Positions 12,336-26,722 of a stretch of 64,000 bases of DNA are shown here, piece after piece. The stretch spans positions 4,774,001 to 4,838,000 of the forward strand of contig JAKZAN010000007.1 of NCBI GenBank assembly GCA_023053545.1, in the 5' to 3' direction. The first letter of the stretch is position 1, and the number at the start of each line of letters is the position of its first letter. The notes beneath the pieces are model-generated. The model saw only the letters and a program-made list of their open reading frames with translations, was not told the origin of the DNA and did not search any database. The DNA comes from Lepidurus packardi. Lineage: Eukaryota; Arthropoda; Branchiopoda; Notostraca; Triopsidae. Made by a program: the position numbers and the translations under genes.

Positions 12336-15300
12336 TGACAGGTCGTGACCTGTAGTACCACGCATGTGAAAAGCGAAAGGCGCCAAAGGGTACAACTTTG
12401 CTTCGTAAATAATTTGATGGGCTAATATTGCAGTGCGGATAGGGACCTTTTAAAGTGAGGTTGAAGTACGAATTATGTCTTGTGTTGGTAATGTGGGTAA
12501 TGTATAACGTTGCAAATCATTGCGCGAAAAACGGAATCAGGTAAAAATGGTTTGACTTGAGACGGCTAAGGGTTTCACCTCGGCTCCTTTTAAACCATCT
12601 AATGAGCACGAAAGCGTAAGATAGTAGCCTACTGGGTATGGTTGGATTGCCTTGAGGAGAATCGCTAATTAGGCGTCATTGACAATGACCCTCGTGAACT
12701 CCAACAAATCCTAACGCCGCAAAGTTCATTGATCAGCATTTGTTTATTATAGGAATTATTTATCCTTACACAGGTTAACTGACGTTTTTTTCTTGACTTG
12801 GAGGATCTTTTTTTGGGGGGGGAGTGGGTTGGAAAAGGAGGCAAGTTAGTTTTTGCCATAATATTAATGAAGAGAAAATACAAGACAGACCAAAGGACAC
12901 TGAAGAGCCCCATTTAATTGCTTGTTGCTGTGTCTGATATGAGCAAAACTGCATCTTTCAAGATTGCTAGGTCCGTTATAATAAGTAACCTCCGGCTTCA
13001 AGTTGATTTAAGATTGGTGCTAAGGCTCTTTTTATAACGGGAAGTTTCGTTTCATGAGGCTGTAGGTGAAATGTAATTTTAGAAGTATATTTTCTCACCG
13101 TGTTCTTTTTGTTGTTATATACGTTACATTGGAGCTCCCTATTCTCCAAACTGGTTACAAAATCGATACCAAGCCGATATGTGGTTAGTAGAACGGCATA
13201 ATTTTTTTTTATTTTTTTCAGAGTATCAAGGATTGAATTTCAATTGGAAGTAGCACAGGGCGTTTTTTATCCATCGCTTAAAATGCTAAAAACACACTGT
13301 GCCGTACCTGCCTACATCCTTTGATTAGCCATTCTGGCGGCCAACAAAAATTCCACCTTCTTAGGGTGAAATCGCCTAAATGTCATTCATCCCACCGGAG
13401 GCCTGAAATCGTCTTTCATTAATGCAGGGAATGCAGAATGCAGTAAAGTTCCGAAGGTAACTTTTAACTTTTGAGGAATTCCGAATTCTGGATCGCATGT
13501 GACTTCCGCAGTGTTTGGGACATGTGTGCTGCAATGTTAACAAAGCACGCTATCATGTGCCCAACCCCCACCCAGGAAAAAAAGCTGGATCCGGGGTCTT
13601 TTATTCTTTTCTTTTCTTAAACCGGCGTCCATTGTAGCTTGACCCTTTCAATAGAATGGGTTGGGAAAGGGTTAAGAATGCTTTAAGCTTTTAACGAAAA
13701 TTTAACGAAAATTTAAAGAAAAGGGAGGCTGAGGGTTGATGTGGCGTTTGCGGGTTTGCCTAAACATTAATGTGTATACCTCAGCGCATATTTAGTGCCT
13801 CGCTCCCCACACCTCCTCCACTTCTTTTTCCGTCAAAACTTTTGTCTTCCCACGTCAGCAACAAGTTCTGAATGCCTACTTCCTGTGTTGTCATAGAGGG
13901 GTGAAATGGCCGGGCCATATTATATATATCCCTAAAAAAAAACTCGAGTCGCTCGCGGGAATAATAGGTGCCTATTAAAATTTCTTACTAAAAGTCATAA
14001 GTCACACTTGAATTTTTCCCACCCTCGTATTATAAGGAAAGAAAATCTGCTATTTTACCAAGTATTTTACTCGGTCTTGGGGTCTAAAATAAGGGGAATG
14101 TAAATGTTCCTTTTTTCGCCTGTCAAGGCTCATTTGCTTTGCTAAGCAAAAAGTCTAAGAAGCCTTCGGCTATAAATGTCGTACTCTTGTTAAAACTTCA
14201 CCCAGAGGGAGAGGAACAGGGCAAAAATGAAGTTTTTCCGTAAAGGAAAAAAGGGACTTGTATGTATATATATATACCTTCCTAGTTTGTCTACGAGACT
14301 TTACAAGAGGTACAAATTCTGATCCTCCCAATGGAAAGAGACGAGACGGGCATTCTATTACGGCAAGGCTGCTGTGATTTTGCACCTGATGGTCCAAGAT
14401 TTGTCACAAAAGCCTAAAAGCGAACCGCCCATCCTTGCTCGTGTTTGTTTCCGCGCCAGAAAACCTATTTAAAATGTCCACCCAACCAATCCAGCCTAAA
14501 TAATAGCCACCCAAGATGTTCCTTACGACTCGGAACATTTTTTTCCTTTACAAGGGAAGAACAAAGCACCCTAATGTCTTATATTGGACAAGACTTTGGA
14601 CAAGCGACAAATTAGAATTCGGATCGCAAATTCCATTGTGTCACTGACACCTGGCTTTAATATTGCTTCGATCGACACGTACTATACGCTACGTTATTAT
14701 AGCGCTGTAACGAATCCTTTTGATCATGCTAAATTGGAAAGCGCATATCGTATCCAACCGCAACATATACGGTGTAACCACCACAATATATTGGCTTTTT
14801 CTTGCTCATAACGCTCCCCCCTTCGTACAAGTGCATACGGACATGTTCGTTCAGTCAACCTCGCACGTATATAACCCTCGCGGTACCTTTGTATAAGCAC
14901 ATAGACAATACTGTATATCCCTTTTCAGTTTCTCCCGTTGTTTCTCCGTTGAAAGCGAAAGGCAATAATGGAGGGTTTTTCACTTTTAAGGACACAACAA
15001 TAAGAGAGGCGTCTCTATTTCTACCCCGAGCGCGTTATATCAAGGACGTCGAGTTCCTAGAACCAAGGCGCCGGATTATTTGCGGGGGCACACGAGCGTT
15101 CCCCCGTTTCCGCTTCCTGGGGCTGGACTTGAACCATGAACGTCGCAGTCATTACAGTCATTACTGTGCGTTATGGATGGAGGAAGCCTACATGCCTTGA
15201 AGGTGCGGTACCGTGCTCCCGTCCAGTCTTGGCCAAAGTCCTAATTTCCATGAAGAACTACAATTTTTTTTTTTAAATTGACGAATGCTTGGAAGTGATT

Positions 15301-18300
15301 GCAAGCAGAGCAAGGCCAGGAATCTTCCCCTTGGTGTTTTTCTTATTATTTTAATTTTATTTTATTAACAAGCGTAGGTAAGTGCTTTTGCCAATCTATT
15401 TATTGGTGCGATTGCTGTTATCGTCTTTGGAGATTTGTGTTTTACTTATTTATAGTTATGCCAATTTCATATGTTAGCACTCGTTTCATTCTAAACCAAT
15501 AATTTAAACGTAGTGCCTATGGTGCCACGGTCTCGAGTCACTATAACGCATCTCTTTTCAAAAGTTTAGCTTTACGGGCGAGACTTTTGTATCCTGCCCA
15601 ACCTGTTTTGCTGTCAGGTTTGTCTTACTGGGACTCGCAGGGAGATAACGACGCCTATTATGTAGCCAACTGAGCTGGGAAAAGCGGAAACTCAGCAGAC
15701 TCAGCGGTAGATATAGTGTATATCGATCTGCTTTTTTGTACAATTTCACGTTTTTTTTTTTTTGGTATTCCCGCAACTTTTTATGCCTTGTTTTGGAGGG
15801 AAGTCAACGTCTCTTATCCCAAGTTTCCTGGTTCTTTGAGTTCACTCTCCCGTCGAGATTTGGACGGCAGATCAAGTTCAGGAATGCGTGAAGCAAAGAA
15901 ATCTCGAAACTTAATTAGTTAGGGGTTATGCAGGCGAGTTTTAGGTCACATTACGTATGCAGGTGCGGGAGGAGCAACACGAGGGGTGGTTCTTAACCTT
16001 TGTTAACCCCTTTCAGTCTACCAGGTTCAAAGTCAGGGAATGTTGTTCGTTAAGAGAACATTGCGACTTTGAAAAGCTCGCGGAATTCGTGAACATATGT
16101 TGCGTTTGCGTCTTCTTTCGCTCTTTTCCCGTAAGTCGAAGCTTAATACAGTTTAAAACCCATTAGACTCGTTTTACGTTTCGCATATACTGGGCGTGAG
16201 CGAGAAAACGTGAGAAAACTTGTGCACTGTTATTGACAACGAGATCTATCGTTTCAGAGATAGGATATCAAGCTGACTCATTCTCTCGAGAATTTCAATA
16301 CGAGACTCTTAGTAAGGATTGAGCTTTTAGCGTGTCCAATGCAATACCCTTATTCGATATAGTATCTAGGAAATTAGAAAGAGGAATGTATATAGGAAAA
16401 GACACTAAAAATGGGGTCCGATTTCTTTTTCTTTTTCGTGTGATCACATATAATAGCCCACTCCCCCCCTGCGTCAAGTTGTTGTGTATAAGTATAACGG
16501 TTCAGGTGTTGGGTTCGATTGTAGCTGGCAGGCTCAATGGTTCAAAAGTCATTCTCATGGGGAGAACGTTATGTGTACTTGGCTTAACACTAGGGAAAAG
16601 GGCAAGCACAGATGAATACTCGCAAGTACTGTACCAACAATTGTTTACTTGCTCGTTACTCGCAAATTGTTTACTGGCATCTTAAGTTTCCCATTCGAAC
16701 AAAATACCAGCATCTCCTTTGCTCCGTCCCCTAGTAATATGGTATCCAGGGATTTTTAGCTTTTACAACCGTGACAATGGTCCCTCGATTCGATGCCAAC
16801 GTTAGACATGGAACCTCTCCCCATGTAACCGCCGCGATGTAATAAAACCCTGGTGCGTACCATTCGGGCATTCGGGTGCAATGCGAGTCGAGAGTTGGCT
16901 CTTTCTTGAGCTGCTTCGTTCTTTCTCTCTTTCTCCGTCTCTTATACTGGCGTCTCAGCACCATACTCTAGCTCATAATCATTTGCCACTAATCTACTAC
17001 AAGCATCGTGAACACGCGAAAGAGTCTTTTCCCACTCGCCCGTCTTCTGAACTTGATTAGCAAAGGGCGAGTTCAATTAAATGCCGTGAAAACCTGGTGC
17101 CGAGTGGCACTTGCCGACGTTGACTCTTGACTGCCGTGACCCCAACTCACCCAAAAAGACCTTTGCTTTCTTGTTTTCCGACATACGTCGAGTCTGATAA
17201 CAAGCATAAGCGTTATCTTCTGGTCACGGTTTACTTATTAGCCCTGTTAGTTGCTGGCACACACAAGGAACAGAAGGAAACAGAAGGCGAATTCTGAACG
17301 TCCTCGAGTGCTCCGCACATATTTAAACTCGACTACACCACCCGTACCAGGAACAATAAGAGGAAAAAAAGACGTGTGAAGCTCAGAAAGGTGCAAGTTT
17401 TCTTGCTGTCTTGCTGAACCATCCCTGAAGCAATGGTTCCTTTGTCAACTCACGCATGAAAGCTTCCGGTTGGCATTATAGGATAGAAATGATTCCACTG
17501 CAAACGCCAAGGCCAAGCTTGATAACTAACAAGATTCATTGTTGGACAAGGCAAACAACGGTTTCGGTGTCGAACTCAAACTTGGACCTTAAAGATACTT
17601 TAAAGCTCACAAATCTCTACCGGGGATTGCGATGTGCCACGTCGGCCTGAATAATTGGTCGCAGGGACAGAAAAGAGGAAGCATAGAGATAAATTGGAGT
17701 CGTATCCAATTTGAATAACCTGGAATGGTTCGTGTCGACTGTTGAGAAAAGTATGCTATGGTCCCTGCGAGTTATTATCGATTTATAGTCTACTATGTCA
17801 TCGTTTTTAATTTTTGGGTTCAAAGAAGTTAGCATTCTTGTAACCGCTGGGCATTGCAATGGCAACACTTTTCTAGGCACAAGAAAAGCTCAGAGAATAG
17901 CTGCACCATTTGATAGGCGTCATCAAAAAGGTAGCAAAAACTATGCTGATGTGCAAAACATGGCGCTTGAGGGATAGAAAAGAAGTGGGTGAAATAACAC
18001 TTGCATATAGTCAACACAAAGTTTACAAAGTGGTTTTTCCCCATTGCACCGGGCAGCCTCGTTGTAAAGTGAAACAGTTTTTCGATCTGGTTAGGGCATG
18101 CTTATTTGTGGTAGTAGATTCAAAGATATTAAGGGCGAGCTAAAAAGTTATTTTCTCCCGTGCCCCGTGGTGTTGGTGGGGTGGTGGGAAATTACGGAAC
18201 AATTAATGAAAAGTGCTTTCAATTACGAGGCAGAACACAATTTGATTAATAACGGTGTCTGTGTAGTGGACAATTCGCATGCACCGAATACGCTGACATT

Positions 18301-20565
18301 CACGACCTCGACCTACTCATGCTTGAAGCTGTACAGCATCTCGAGGAGGAAAAACTTTCTTCTATTTAGGGTATCCTAAGGGGCTTTGGCTTTGTTTTTA
18401 CTTTTCCAAGCCCGAGTGACAAGGCAAACGCTAGAGATCAGAAAAAAATGGGAGAAGTATGTTGATTTTAGCATCAGACGCAACACTGGCTAATACATTA
18501 AAAGGGCTAGGACAGGTCTATCCAATCTGACTCCCTACCGCCTAGGTCGAATGCCATATATAGGGTCAAGTTGGCACAGATGCTGATGCTGGAAACGCCT
18601 TTCTTTTGTACCGTTTTCGACAGAACGAAGGAAGGAACCGCGTGATGAGGGGACCTCTTAGCACAGTAACCAGCAACTCAACCGCAATTTGATGAGGCTG
18701 TTCGGTTTTGTCCGGCATCGTAAAGGAGAAATACGCCCTTTTTACAATGCCAGCCGGGAAATAAGTTAGCAAGAACCCGAGGTTATTATCCTCGCTCAAC
18801 GAAAGTTCAGTTTTCATCAAGCACAACACTTCGTTCGTTTGGGGGCTTGGGGAACGAACCGGGTAGCCGAGGAGGTATGATTCATTAGGAGTGTGGGCCC
18901 GCGAGCCAACATTCGATCCCAATAGGAAATATTAGACTACTTGAAAGTTTTATCATCGACATCGACGTTTCCTATGTGGAAGGGGAACTTATTCGCTGCA
19001 ATTGGGGCTGGACGAAGGATCGAAGGATCCTTAAGGTGACGATGGATCTTTCCGAAACTTGACAGGAAACTCAGTTGAAATCATCTTGGACAGGACTTCG
19101 CGGCCTTCAAACCGCCGCAAAAGTGAAAACACCCAGGCGAAAGGTAGTGAAGATACAATACAAAAAGAGGGGGCATTTTACCGCCTACGATTCTTGTCGT
19201 CGTCCCTGCGAGAACACGGGCAAATTGAGCCTATAGACCTAGTCTTTTCTGCCCAGCCCCAACGACCTTTCTATTCACTCTCTCAAACATCTAAGGCAGC
19301 CGACAATGGGAGTATACCGAGGATGACCAGTACGGATTGCAGGAAATTCCGAGTTTTAGGAATTACTTTAGGACGTATAGGTTTAGTGTTGTCTTCCGAA
19401 TTGCTCACCTTATATATAAAACGTTCGAAAAACCATCCCGAATTCAAAATGGTTAAAAATGTGCGCGTACCTCTACTTTCGTTTGGATGGAAGAAAACAC
19501 GTGATTTGGCTCATGTGTAGCAAGGGAATATTAGTTAATCCTATTTTATATTGACACGCACTATACTACACACAGTAGTGGATGGAATATATAGAATCGT
19601 GTCCACTCTCCAACAGCTGGGACAACACTACTATACAGTTTGTTCGGGTTTTCGGGTTGCCTGCCAGAGCCGCAGCACAGCCAGACGGGGGAACTTTTAC
19701 TAGTGTATACTACTGAACCGTAAGGACTGCCCCGAACAACTTGGCGCATCTGGTGAACTTGACGCCTGGTGAGAAACCGCGTGTTAACGAAGAGTCTTGC
19801 CCTAAAGCTGGGGTCTAGCTCCAGCATGTAGCTATATCCTTACCCACCACGTAGAGTAGAGATATTTTCCCTGTGAATGGAGCCCGCAGCCAGTGTATGC
19901 TGCTCCTACACCTTGATCTTCATCAGGATTGTTTTGTCTGGGGGAAAAAGTTTCGGGTCACAAGACTTGAAAATCGGAAAGACATCCGAAGAAGACTTAA
20001 TTCCCAATCGGGGTCTTGAGCAAGCGGTAGCGGTTGAACCGTTTGGAATGCTGACACGAAAATTAGACGTCAAATCTTTCTCCCGTTGTTTCTAGTCAAG
20101 ATAAGGATTTGTAGGGCCATTATTTTTTTAGACTCAGAACCTTGTTCTAAAGTGTCGAAGTTTTCTGCGGATAGGCAACGATCTGTTCAGGCCTGAACCT
20201 TTTAGATCAGCTCACCTATATCATGAGTGACTGACAAGTGAAAATGAGTTAATATTTCTCCGTATTTTTTTCTTTGACGCCCTCCTTTTCTTAAACCCCG
20301 TTTCCTGTTAAATAACTTTTTCTAGACGGTTGCTAACCATTTACTTTTGGTGCTGAGGGTTTAGGTATATAGTGCAGAAAGCTTTTAACCTCTACCTTTT
20401 ACTTTGGCTGGGGTGCTTTAATGGATCAAAAAATTTAAGAAAAAGAAAGGCCAGCCTCCTGTGGGCTTTTTGATGTGCTGAGCGATACATAGTTAAAGGA
20501 TTGATGCTTTCATGATCGTGAAACTTTTCTCCATCCTATGCTTTGATAAGGTTGGCAGTTGCAAC

Positions 20566-20620
20566 AATATAGTAACATAATAGTAACATAATAGTAACAT
20601 CTATATAGTAACATATATCT
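20566..20620. repeat. Short tandem repeat, ATAGTAACAT-type unit
   Basis: Five copies of TAGTAACAT with slightly varying AT spacers, running into a TATCTA-type run toward 20650. Low-complexity repeat in the gene-poor spacer. Confidence 0.65.
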
Positions 20621-23600
20621 ATATATCTATGTATCTACGATCTGGCAGATATATAGATACGGATATAATAAGGGCCTGAAAACACGTAGACTTTCTTCCG
20701 CCTAAACTCTTTGATAGAACGTAAGACCCACAATGTGCCATTGATACACTTCCTTAGGCAGAATAGCGTTGGGAAAGCTTCTCTCGGTTTGTAAAATGCT
20801 TCTGCTAAACTTGAGTGTCGTGCCGAGCACGTTATCAAGGAATCTTCCTTGAGGAAGACACACTTGCCCCCTTCTCCAAGAACGGACGTGACTTGACTAA
20901 TGATTGCCAAACCCTGTTTTAATTGTTACTATTTTTTGTTAAAAAAAAAAGAAAAAAAGAAAAACGAAGAAGATGGTATATATACGGATTTTCCTTTCCG
21001 TTCTTTCTTTTCGCCAAACAATGAAACATCCCTACCCTCAAAAATCCCGTACAACTTTTGCTCTTGGATGTATGTCAGTAGAACGACCTCAGAGAGTGCA
21101 GAAGTGGAAGTCGTTAGGCATCTTAGGCTAGATTCACGCGTATTGGCTCTGAATACTAAGGAGCTCCAGCACAAGAGTCATCAAGAGAAAGCCCATATTA
21201 CGAGTTCCAAGGGGCAAAGGACGGAACACTCGTTGAATTCTTCAATTCTAGATTTGGGAAGAGAAAAGACTTGTTTTAGGAAAACGAAGACGGGACAACC
21301 ACCTTAGCGGTCCACACGGTTCGTTCCAGAGCTATCGGTTTTAACACTTGTAAGAGTTTAGATAATGGCACATGGTTCGTTGAAGCCCTCGACATGACCA
21401 TAGATCATCCTTTTTAGTACCTTCATTCCAGCGTGATGCAATCCAGGTAAGGAAATGATCCGAGTTATTAGATAATGTAGGTCCAGAATGCTGTTACAAT
21501 AATGCAGTTTTGATAGCGAGGAAGGCAAAAGGGCAACGTTATTAGTTCCGTAATTCGGGGCATTTCGTGTTGTGCAGAGTCACGATACTCTTATACCTTG
21601 TTCGGTGACGAGCCATAAACATTTATAACGATCTTGTCGAGAGGTTGTGCCCTTATATGTATACATACTGTGGCTACCAAATGAGCGAAGAAGAAGCACC
21701 GCATAACCCCTGTAGATCCAAAACGCGACAACGACATGTGTATATGTGTACTCTTCATACGTACGCTAATGATTAAGGAGTATTTTTGTGCCCCCTTCTA
21801 TGCATAGCTTTCGCACTTTTGTTCTGGGATTGCGGAAAGAAAGTGTTCGGTCCAGTATTTCGGGATGCTCGGAATGTCCTAGTGGCTATAACTAGGTTGT
21901 TTTGCCATATCTGTTGTATTCTCTAATAGCTCGCCTGCAAAGTAAAAGCATCTTCAGCCCGTATTTCCCAAAAAAGGTTGTGACCCAAAAACGGTCGTTA
22001 GCTCGCCTGCATTCGTGCTGCCATCATCTAGTGACAGCCCCCTTGATGTATTTTTTCTGAATTCCTGTGCTTCGCTGTTGTTCCTTATTTTCATTTATGA
22101 AAACGCTAAGCTTTTGAGGACTGTTCCCTACTTTTGATTCTTCTTCGCTACTAAAGAAAATAAAGAAAACAGCTTGATCACGGCTAAAAGAATGGTATAA
22201 AAGGAACCCCAAAGAGAGGCTCGTGTAAAATGTTAACATATTGATGACCGAGCCATGACTTGATGACTTGACCTACGCCGCCTCTATAGGCTCGGATGTT
22301 CTGTTACTGAATTGTATAGCGTATAGAAAAAGGAATAAAATAGGTGGGAAAGCTATAGAGACGAAAGGTAAAGTTGCCGGCTCAGCCTTTATGGTGTTTG
22401 TTAACACTACACTCCCGAGTCAACAATACTTTAGTAATTAACAAAGTTAGTGTGTCAATATAATCTTCAAATGGAAACCTGAGCCGTCGAGGAGAGAGTA
22501 GCAGTAATTAGAAAGCAGAGAATGTCAATGAGGGAAAAAAAACTTACGTTATGGCAAGTTAGATTCCGCAGGCTACTCAGGATTTGGCGACATGGCAGTA
22601 AATACTCGTGACAAAAGCGATGGTGACTTCCGTGATAGCGTTCTTTGACGAGCATCTCGGCTTGGCATTGCAGTATGGAGCTCACCGAGTTAAAGTTGGG
22701 ATAAGTGGATGATAAAACTGAGCTTAGAAGCGCGGTCAAGCTTGGGAATACCTACTCAAAGATAGTCCATTAGAGAGTTTTGAGTTTCGTGATTTTCGTT
22801 ACCTTTGGGCAGAGACTTCCTGGTCGTGGCACTCGATAAGTATCGCTGTTTAATGGCCAATTGCGAGAAGAGTTTGAATGGTGAGAACTCGAATCTGGTT
22901 TTGTAAAAGAGTTGCAGTTTCGAAGCGCTGCAATCGGCGAATCTGGACAACAAACTGGCCGAGCTGAAACATGAACGTGAGAAACGGACGTAGTGCTACT
23001 ATTGCCGGTCCGTAAGCACAAACACTGGCAGCTGGATCGGTTTAATTCGCTACATTGACAAGGTAGCTTGGGAAGATTGTCGAAAGGGAAATGCGTTTCG
23101 TAATAAGGCAATCGGAAAGGTTCGTTAAGGTTTGGCACAAGCGTGGGTTGTAATTTGCCTCGAGGAGAACAAGTGGGTACTTGGGGTAAGATTTTCCGAG
23201 ACACACAAACCGTTCTGGAGCTTTCTTCGCCACAATAGTGTTTTGCACGCTGAAAACCGGGAATAGCTTTTGTGTCCATTTTGCCCGAAAAGACCCACTT
23301 GCAAGTGGGCAATCTTTTCGGCAAACTCCTTTTCCTAACAGAACGTGGGGTTCCCCGACCCGAGTGTCGGCTTTGGCCATTACGAGTTTCGGTTAACGGC
23401 CAACAATGAATGCTCTGGAATGGGGATTGGAAAAGAAGACAATGAATCGGAAATCACAACACGAAGAATAAGTACAGTGAAAAAAGAGCGAGGTTGTTCA
23501 CTAACAACCATTAATAGAAACGTTATTGACTAGGTTTGAAGTGGACGTGGCCTCACCAGCTGCTTCTCCTGTCTCCGTATAAACAAAAGTCGTAGCGTAG

Positions 23601-24885
23601 TACTGAAAAGTTGTTGGTTTAGTTTGGGGGTCATTTGTGCTGTTGGTAGCACAGAAGTCAAGCAGGTGGATTACGTCTGGCACCTGGCCTCTAACTCGTA
23701 TATGGCTCTAAGATTTCAAACGTCTCCATTTGCGGAAAACACTTCCGTTCTCATGTTTTGAATTTGATATCCAGTTAACTCGAAAACAATTTTCTCGAAA
23801 ACATTCGACTCCTTATGAACTACGTGTACTACATAATCTTTGGTTGTTGAAGCAAGAGTTTTAAGTTTATGTTCCTACCCGTATAATAAAGTCAGCTATA
23901 CTATTCAACTTCGTTGAAAGATTCAGATTTTTACGACAAAAGACTTACCGTTTTCTTTGGTTGAGGAACACTGGGTTCTGATCGATGCGGCCCAACTCCG
24001 GACAATAGCGAACGCACGAAACACGCAAAAGGCATGGTCTTTATGGTCACGTGAATCCTAATCTGAATACGGAGTTAATGCTACATTCTTTCATTCCCTC
24101 TGACTGCATCAGGCTTAGACTCACTGCCACGACTTACGGTTTGGGTATATGCATATAGCTTATTATAAAGATCAAACTTGCACAGCAAATATGATTGTTT
24201 TATGGCTAGTGTCAAGTAATATATTGTGAGAACGTCTCACACGCTTGAAAGAACGCGCACGGCACGAAACACTGTATATACTGACATGGACCAACTTGAA
24301 TTGACCGAACGATAACACAGCACGAAGGGGTCTGTTGCTAAGACAGGTGCATGTAAAAGCCTATGACGTCGAAAGACTCCTTGCGGAACAGACGACGCCG
24401 TCGACGCCTTAGACGGACATGTCAAATATTACTTTTGGTACGCAGTCGGTTGTAAGCGACCGTGATATTACGGACGAGCAAATTGCGTGAAAGACTCTCT
24501 CTCATGCTCCTATATGCTTTCTCTTTGTTTCCCTTTTCGAGAAACTACAGGTCTGAACATAGAAGGGTTCGACACTCGTTAAAAGTCCTACGCACAGAAA
24601 GTAATAAAGCGGAAATCTCTAATGGCAAGCGTGTGTGCAAAGGCATAAAGTACGCACATCCAGGTGAACCCCAAACCATTTCCGAGAGCAATAACATGAA
24701 GGCATAATTCTTAAATCTAAATATTATAGCTTGTATTCACTTTTTTCATATGTACAAACAAACTTAACCAGCCTACAAACTCAGAATACACTGGGACTGG
24801 AAGCGGATATTACACATTTAATTGTTAAATTAATCTAATCAGCGTACAACGTGTCAAACGAAACCACGTGTTTTTCGCAGTCACG

Positions 24886-26722
24886 TTAAAAGTCTTCTTG
24901 CTGCCTGTAATTGATATCGCTGCGAGGTGAGGCTAATTGGAAAGAGGGATTGCTGTGATAAAGCTGGGGCATGGCACGTTGGCTAGGACTCTAAAAGAAA
25001 AATACAGTAATTAGTGGCGTTAGAAAAGAAAATGCACATACTTGTATTCTTTGTCCATATTCGTAAGCTTCGAGAGGACTGGGTTGGAAAAGTTGCGGCG
25101 TCTTGTTGCCATTCATCACCTAAAGGAGTTCGAATTAACATCGTAATTAGATCTGTTGAGGGTAATTAACCGGTTGAATGGGGTAGACGGGAGGCGGCAA
25201 ACGGTCTTGTGTTTGCTTTCGCAACAAAGAGCCCAACTCCATGGCAATGAAAAACGAGCCTCTAAGTATGGCCAGCTGCACAACATGTTGCATAATTAAC
25301 GCTCCAAATCCCTTGTAAAACCCGAGCTTTCCCTCTTCCGTGAGTAAAATTTGCCAGCAATCTCTAAGACCTTCGTAGCGAGTCAAAATAGGGACGACGG
25401 CGTAACCCGTGTCCAAACTATCAATGATTGTTCGCGTCCCTTGTAAGTGCAGCCTGGAATGTGAAAAAGTTTAAAAGTGTTACGAAAAACAAATCTAGGA
25501 TGCTTACCTATGCAAAACAGTTTCGATGGGGTAGAGTAGCACATCAGCCGCGAGGAAACCAGCAAAATGCGCCATTATTTCAATACGCTGATGTTCAACA
25601 AAGCAAGCGCTGTCTTTCAACACCGCTCCTTGCTTTTGCTGTTCAGCTCTCCACCGTTTAAGCATTAAGAACCGAGTTAAACCAGCTGTAAGGGTGGACA
25701 GGATGTAATGAAATACCTTGTGCACCACCGTAGGTCCTACGACCACCCAGATGGGCAGTAAAAAACCTACCATAATAGATCGCCATTAGAAAACCAAATG
25801 CTTTAAAAAATCAAACGATTTACCACTTTGCGGACTAGACCAGTTGATTAGACGAAGCAAACCCTCCTTGAATACGTCCAACACTCCCGGCTTTTCGCTA
25901 GCAATTTCTGATTGTACTGTTTCCACAACGCTGGCAGCGTAAAAGGGTGTAACGACAGCGAAACTGACACTAAATTCAATAAATAAAAAGAATTAAACAA
26001 TGGAAACAGAAGTGAAAAGAAACGTATTGCTTATCTTTACCATTTGAGGAGCAGATGATGTCCTAAAGATTTGAAACTACTCTCGCGAGTTATTTCCCTA
26101 GAATGCGTGACATGAGAATGAGGGCATGCATAGATTTAATAGTTAATCTCTGATCTACTTCGGCCAGGGTGTCACTTTACTGAGAAAGTCTTCAACCGCC
26201 ATAGCCAAGCCTCTAACCAAAAGGGCACTCCCAACACCTTTCCACAGTGTCGTGATTCCTTGTCTCTGGTGTAAATGGAGCACGACCGGAAAGAGAGTCA
26301 TAGGAATAATGTGGTACTTTTTGGAATTTATATGAACCTTGAATTCAAAGAAGGGGAGATTGTCAAGTTTTTAAGTTAATTCTTAATCTTGTTATATAAT
26401 TGCAATTGTATTTGACGTACTTGGCATTGCCTGCGTAAGACTAAAAAAGGGTGACTGACCAAATTCTCGGTTACAACGCGCACTAATCCCAAACCAAGTG
26501 TGGCAAATTTTTCAACGTCATTTGATGGGCAACCTAATATAAATGCATGCGATGATTTTGTTGGTTGGTTGTTACCAAGTTTATTTATTTACCGGGTGTT
26601 ACGGCACCAGGAGTTGGTAAAATGGAAGGTCTAGAAGAGTTCTGTGTTTCTGACAAGTCCAGATTCAGACTTCTCTGGGGTGCGTTTCTTCTATTATAGT
26701 AAATATCGTCTAAAGCAGCCAT
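24886..26722 (-). CDS. SLC25A46: SLC25A46, outer mitochondrial membrane carrier-like protein
   Basis: Exons in transcription order: 26722-26593, 26533-26421, 26337-26159, 26097-26041, 25969-25824, 25766-25508, 25453-25171, 25119-25042, 24990-24886. All phases close, giving 449 residues (human about 418). The start ATG opens [18 protein letters not shown]. Family landmarks follow in order: the carrier-like [45 protein letters not shown], then [20 protein letters not shown] and [22 protein letters not shown]25A46 is a divergent carrier of the outer membrane that contacts mitofusins, OPA1 and the MICOS complex and affects mitochondrial shape; it is not known to transport a metabolite. The last 61 residues come from two extra exons joined by a 51-nt intron with a weak GTTAAT donor. 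If that intron is kept, a TAA at 25149-25147 ends the protein at 396 residues. The start lies 1.34 kb from eIF3i on the opposite strand. Confidence 0.93.

Larger units (their letters stand above)
9789..24885. other. Gene-poor spacer, about 15 kb
   Basis: It separates the RhoGEF-like gene from SLC25A46. Many open frames of 60-150 codons occur, but most start at non-ATG codons, lack conserved motifs and overlap open frames on the other strand. What I can support is a pogo/Tigger transposon remnant at 11118-11526, a TATA-associated small ORF at 12018-12335, AAT-rich runs near 11650-11705 and a short tandem repeat near 20566-20620. The missing 5' exons of the RhoGEF-like gene may lie here. Confidence 0.4.

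Noticed and set aside
14802-15200. 132-codon plus-strand frame
   Set aside because: Begins at a non-ATG codon and has no recognisable domain; treated as chance.
18566-18922. 118-codon minus-strand frame
   Set aside because: No ATG at the frame start, no recognised domain, and no splice context.
19059-19520. 153-codon plus-strand frame
   Set aside because: Starts at TTG, has no motif or splice context, and the composition looks random.
22548-23380. Minus-strand open frames with a possible intron (exon 22751-22548, donor near 22802)
   Set aside because: Three overlapping frames are open over parts of the region, the products are Ser/Cys-rich and match no family, and the plus strand also shows protein-like fragments with stops. 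Not enough to call a gene.
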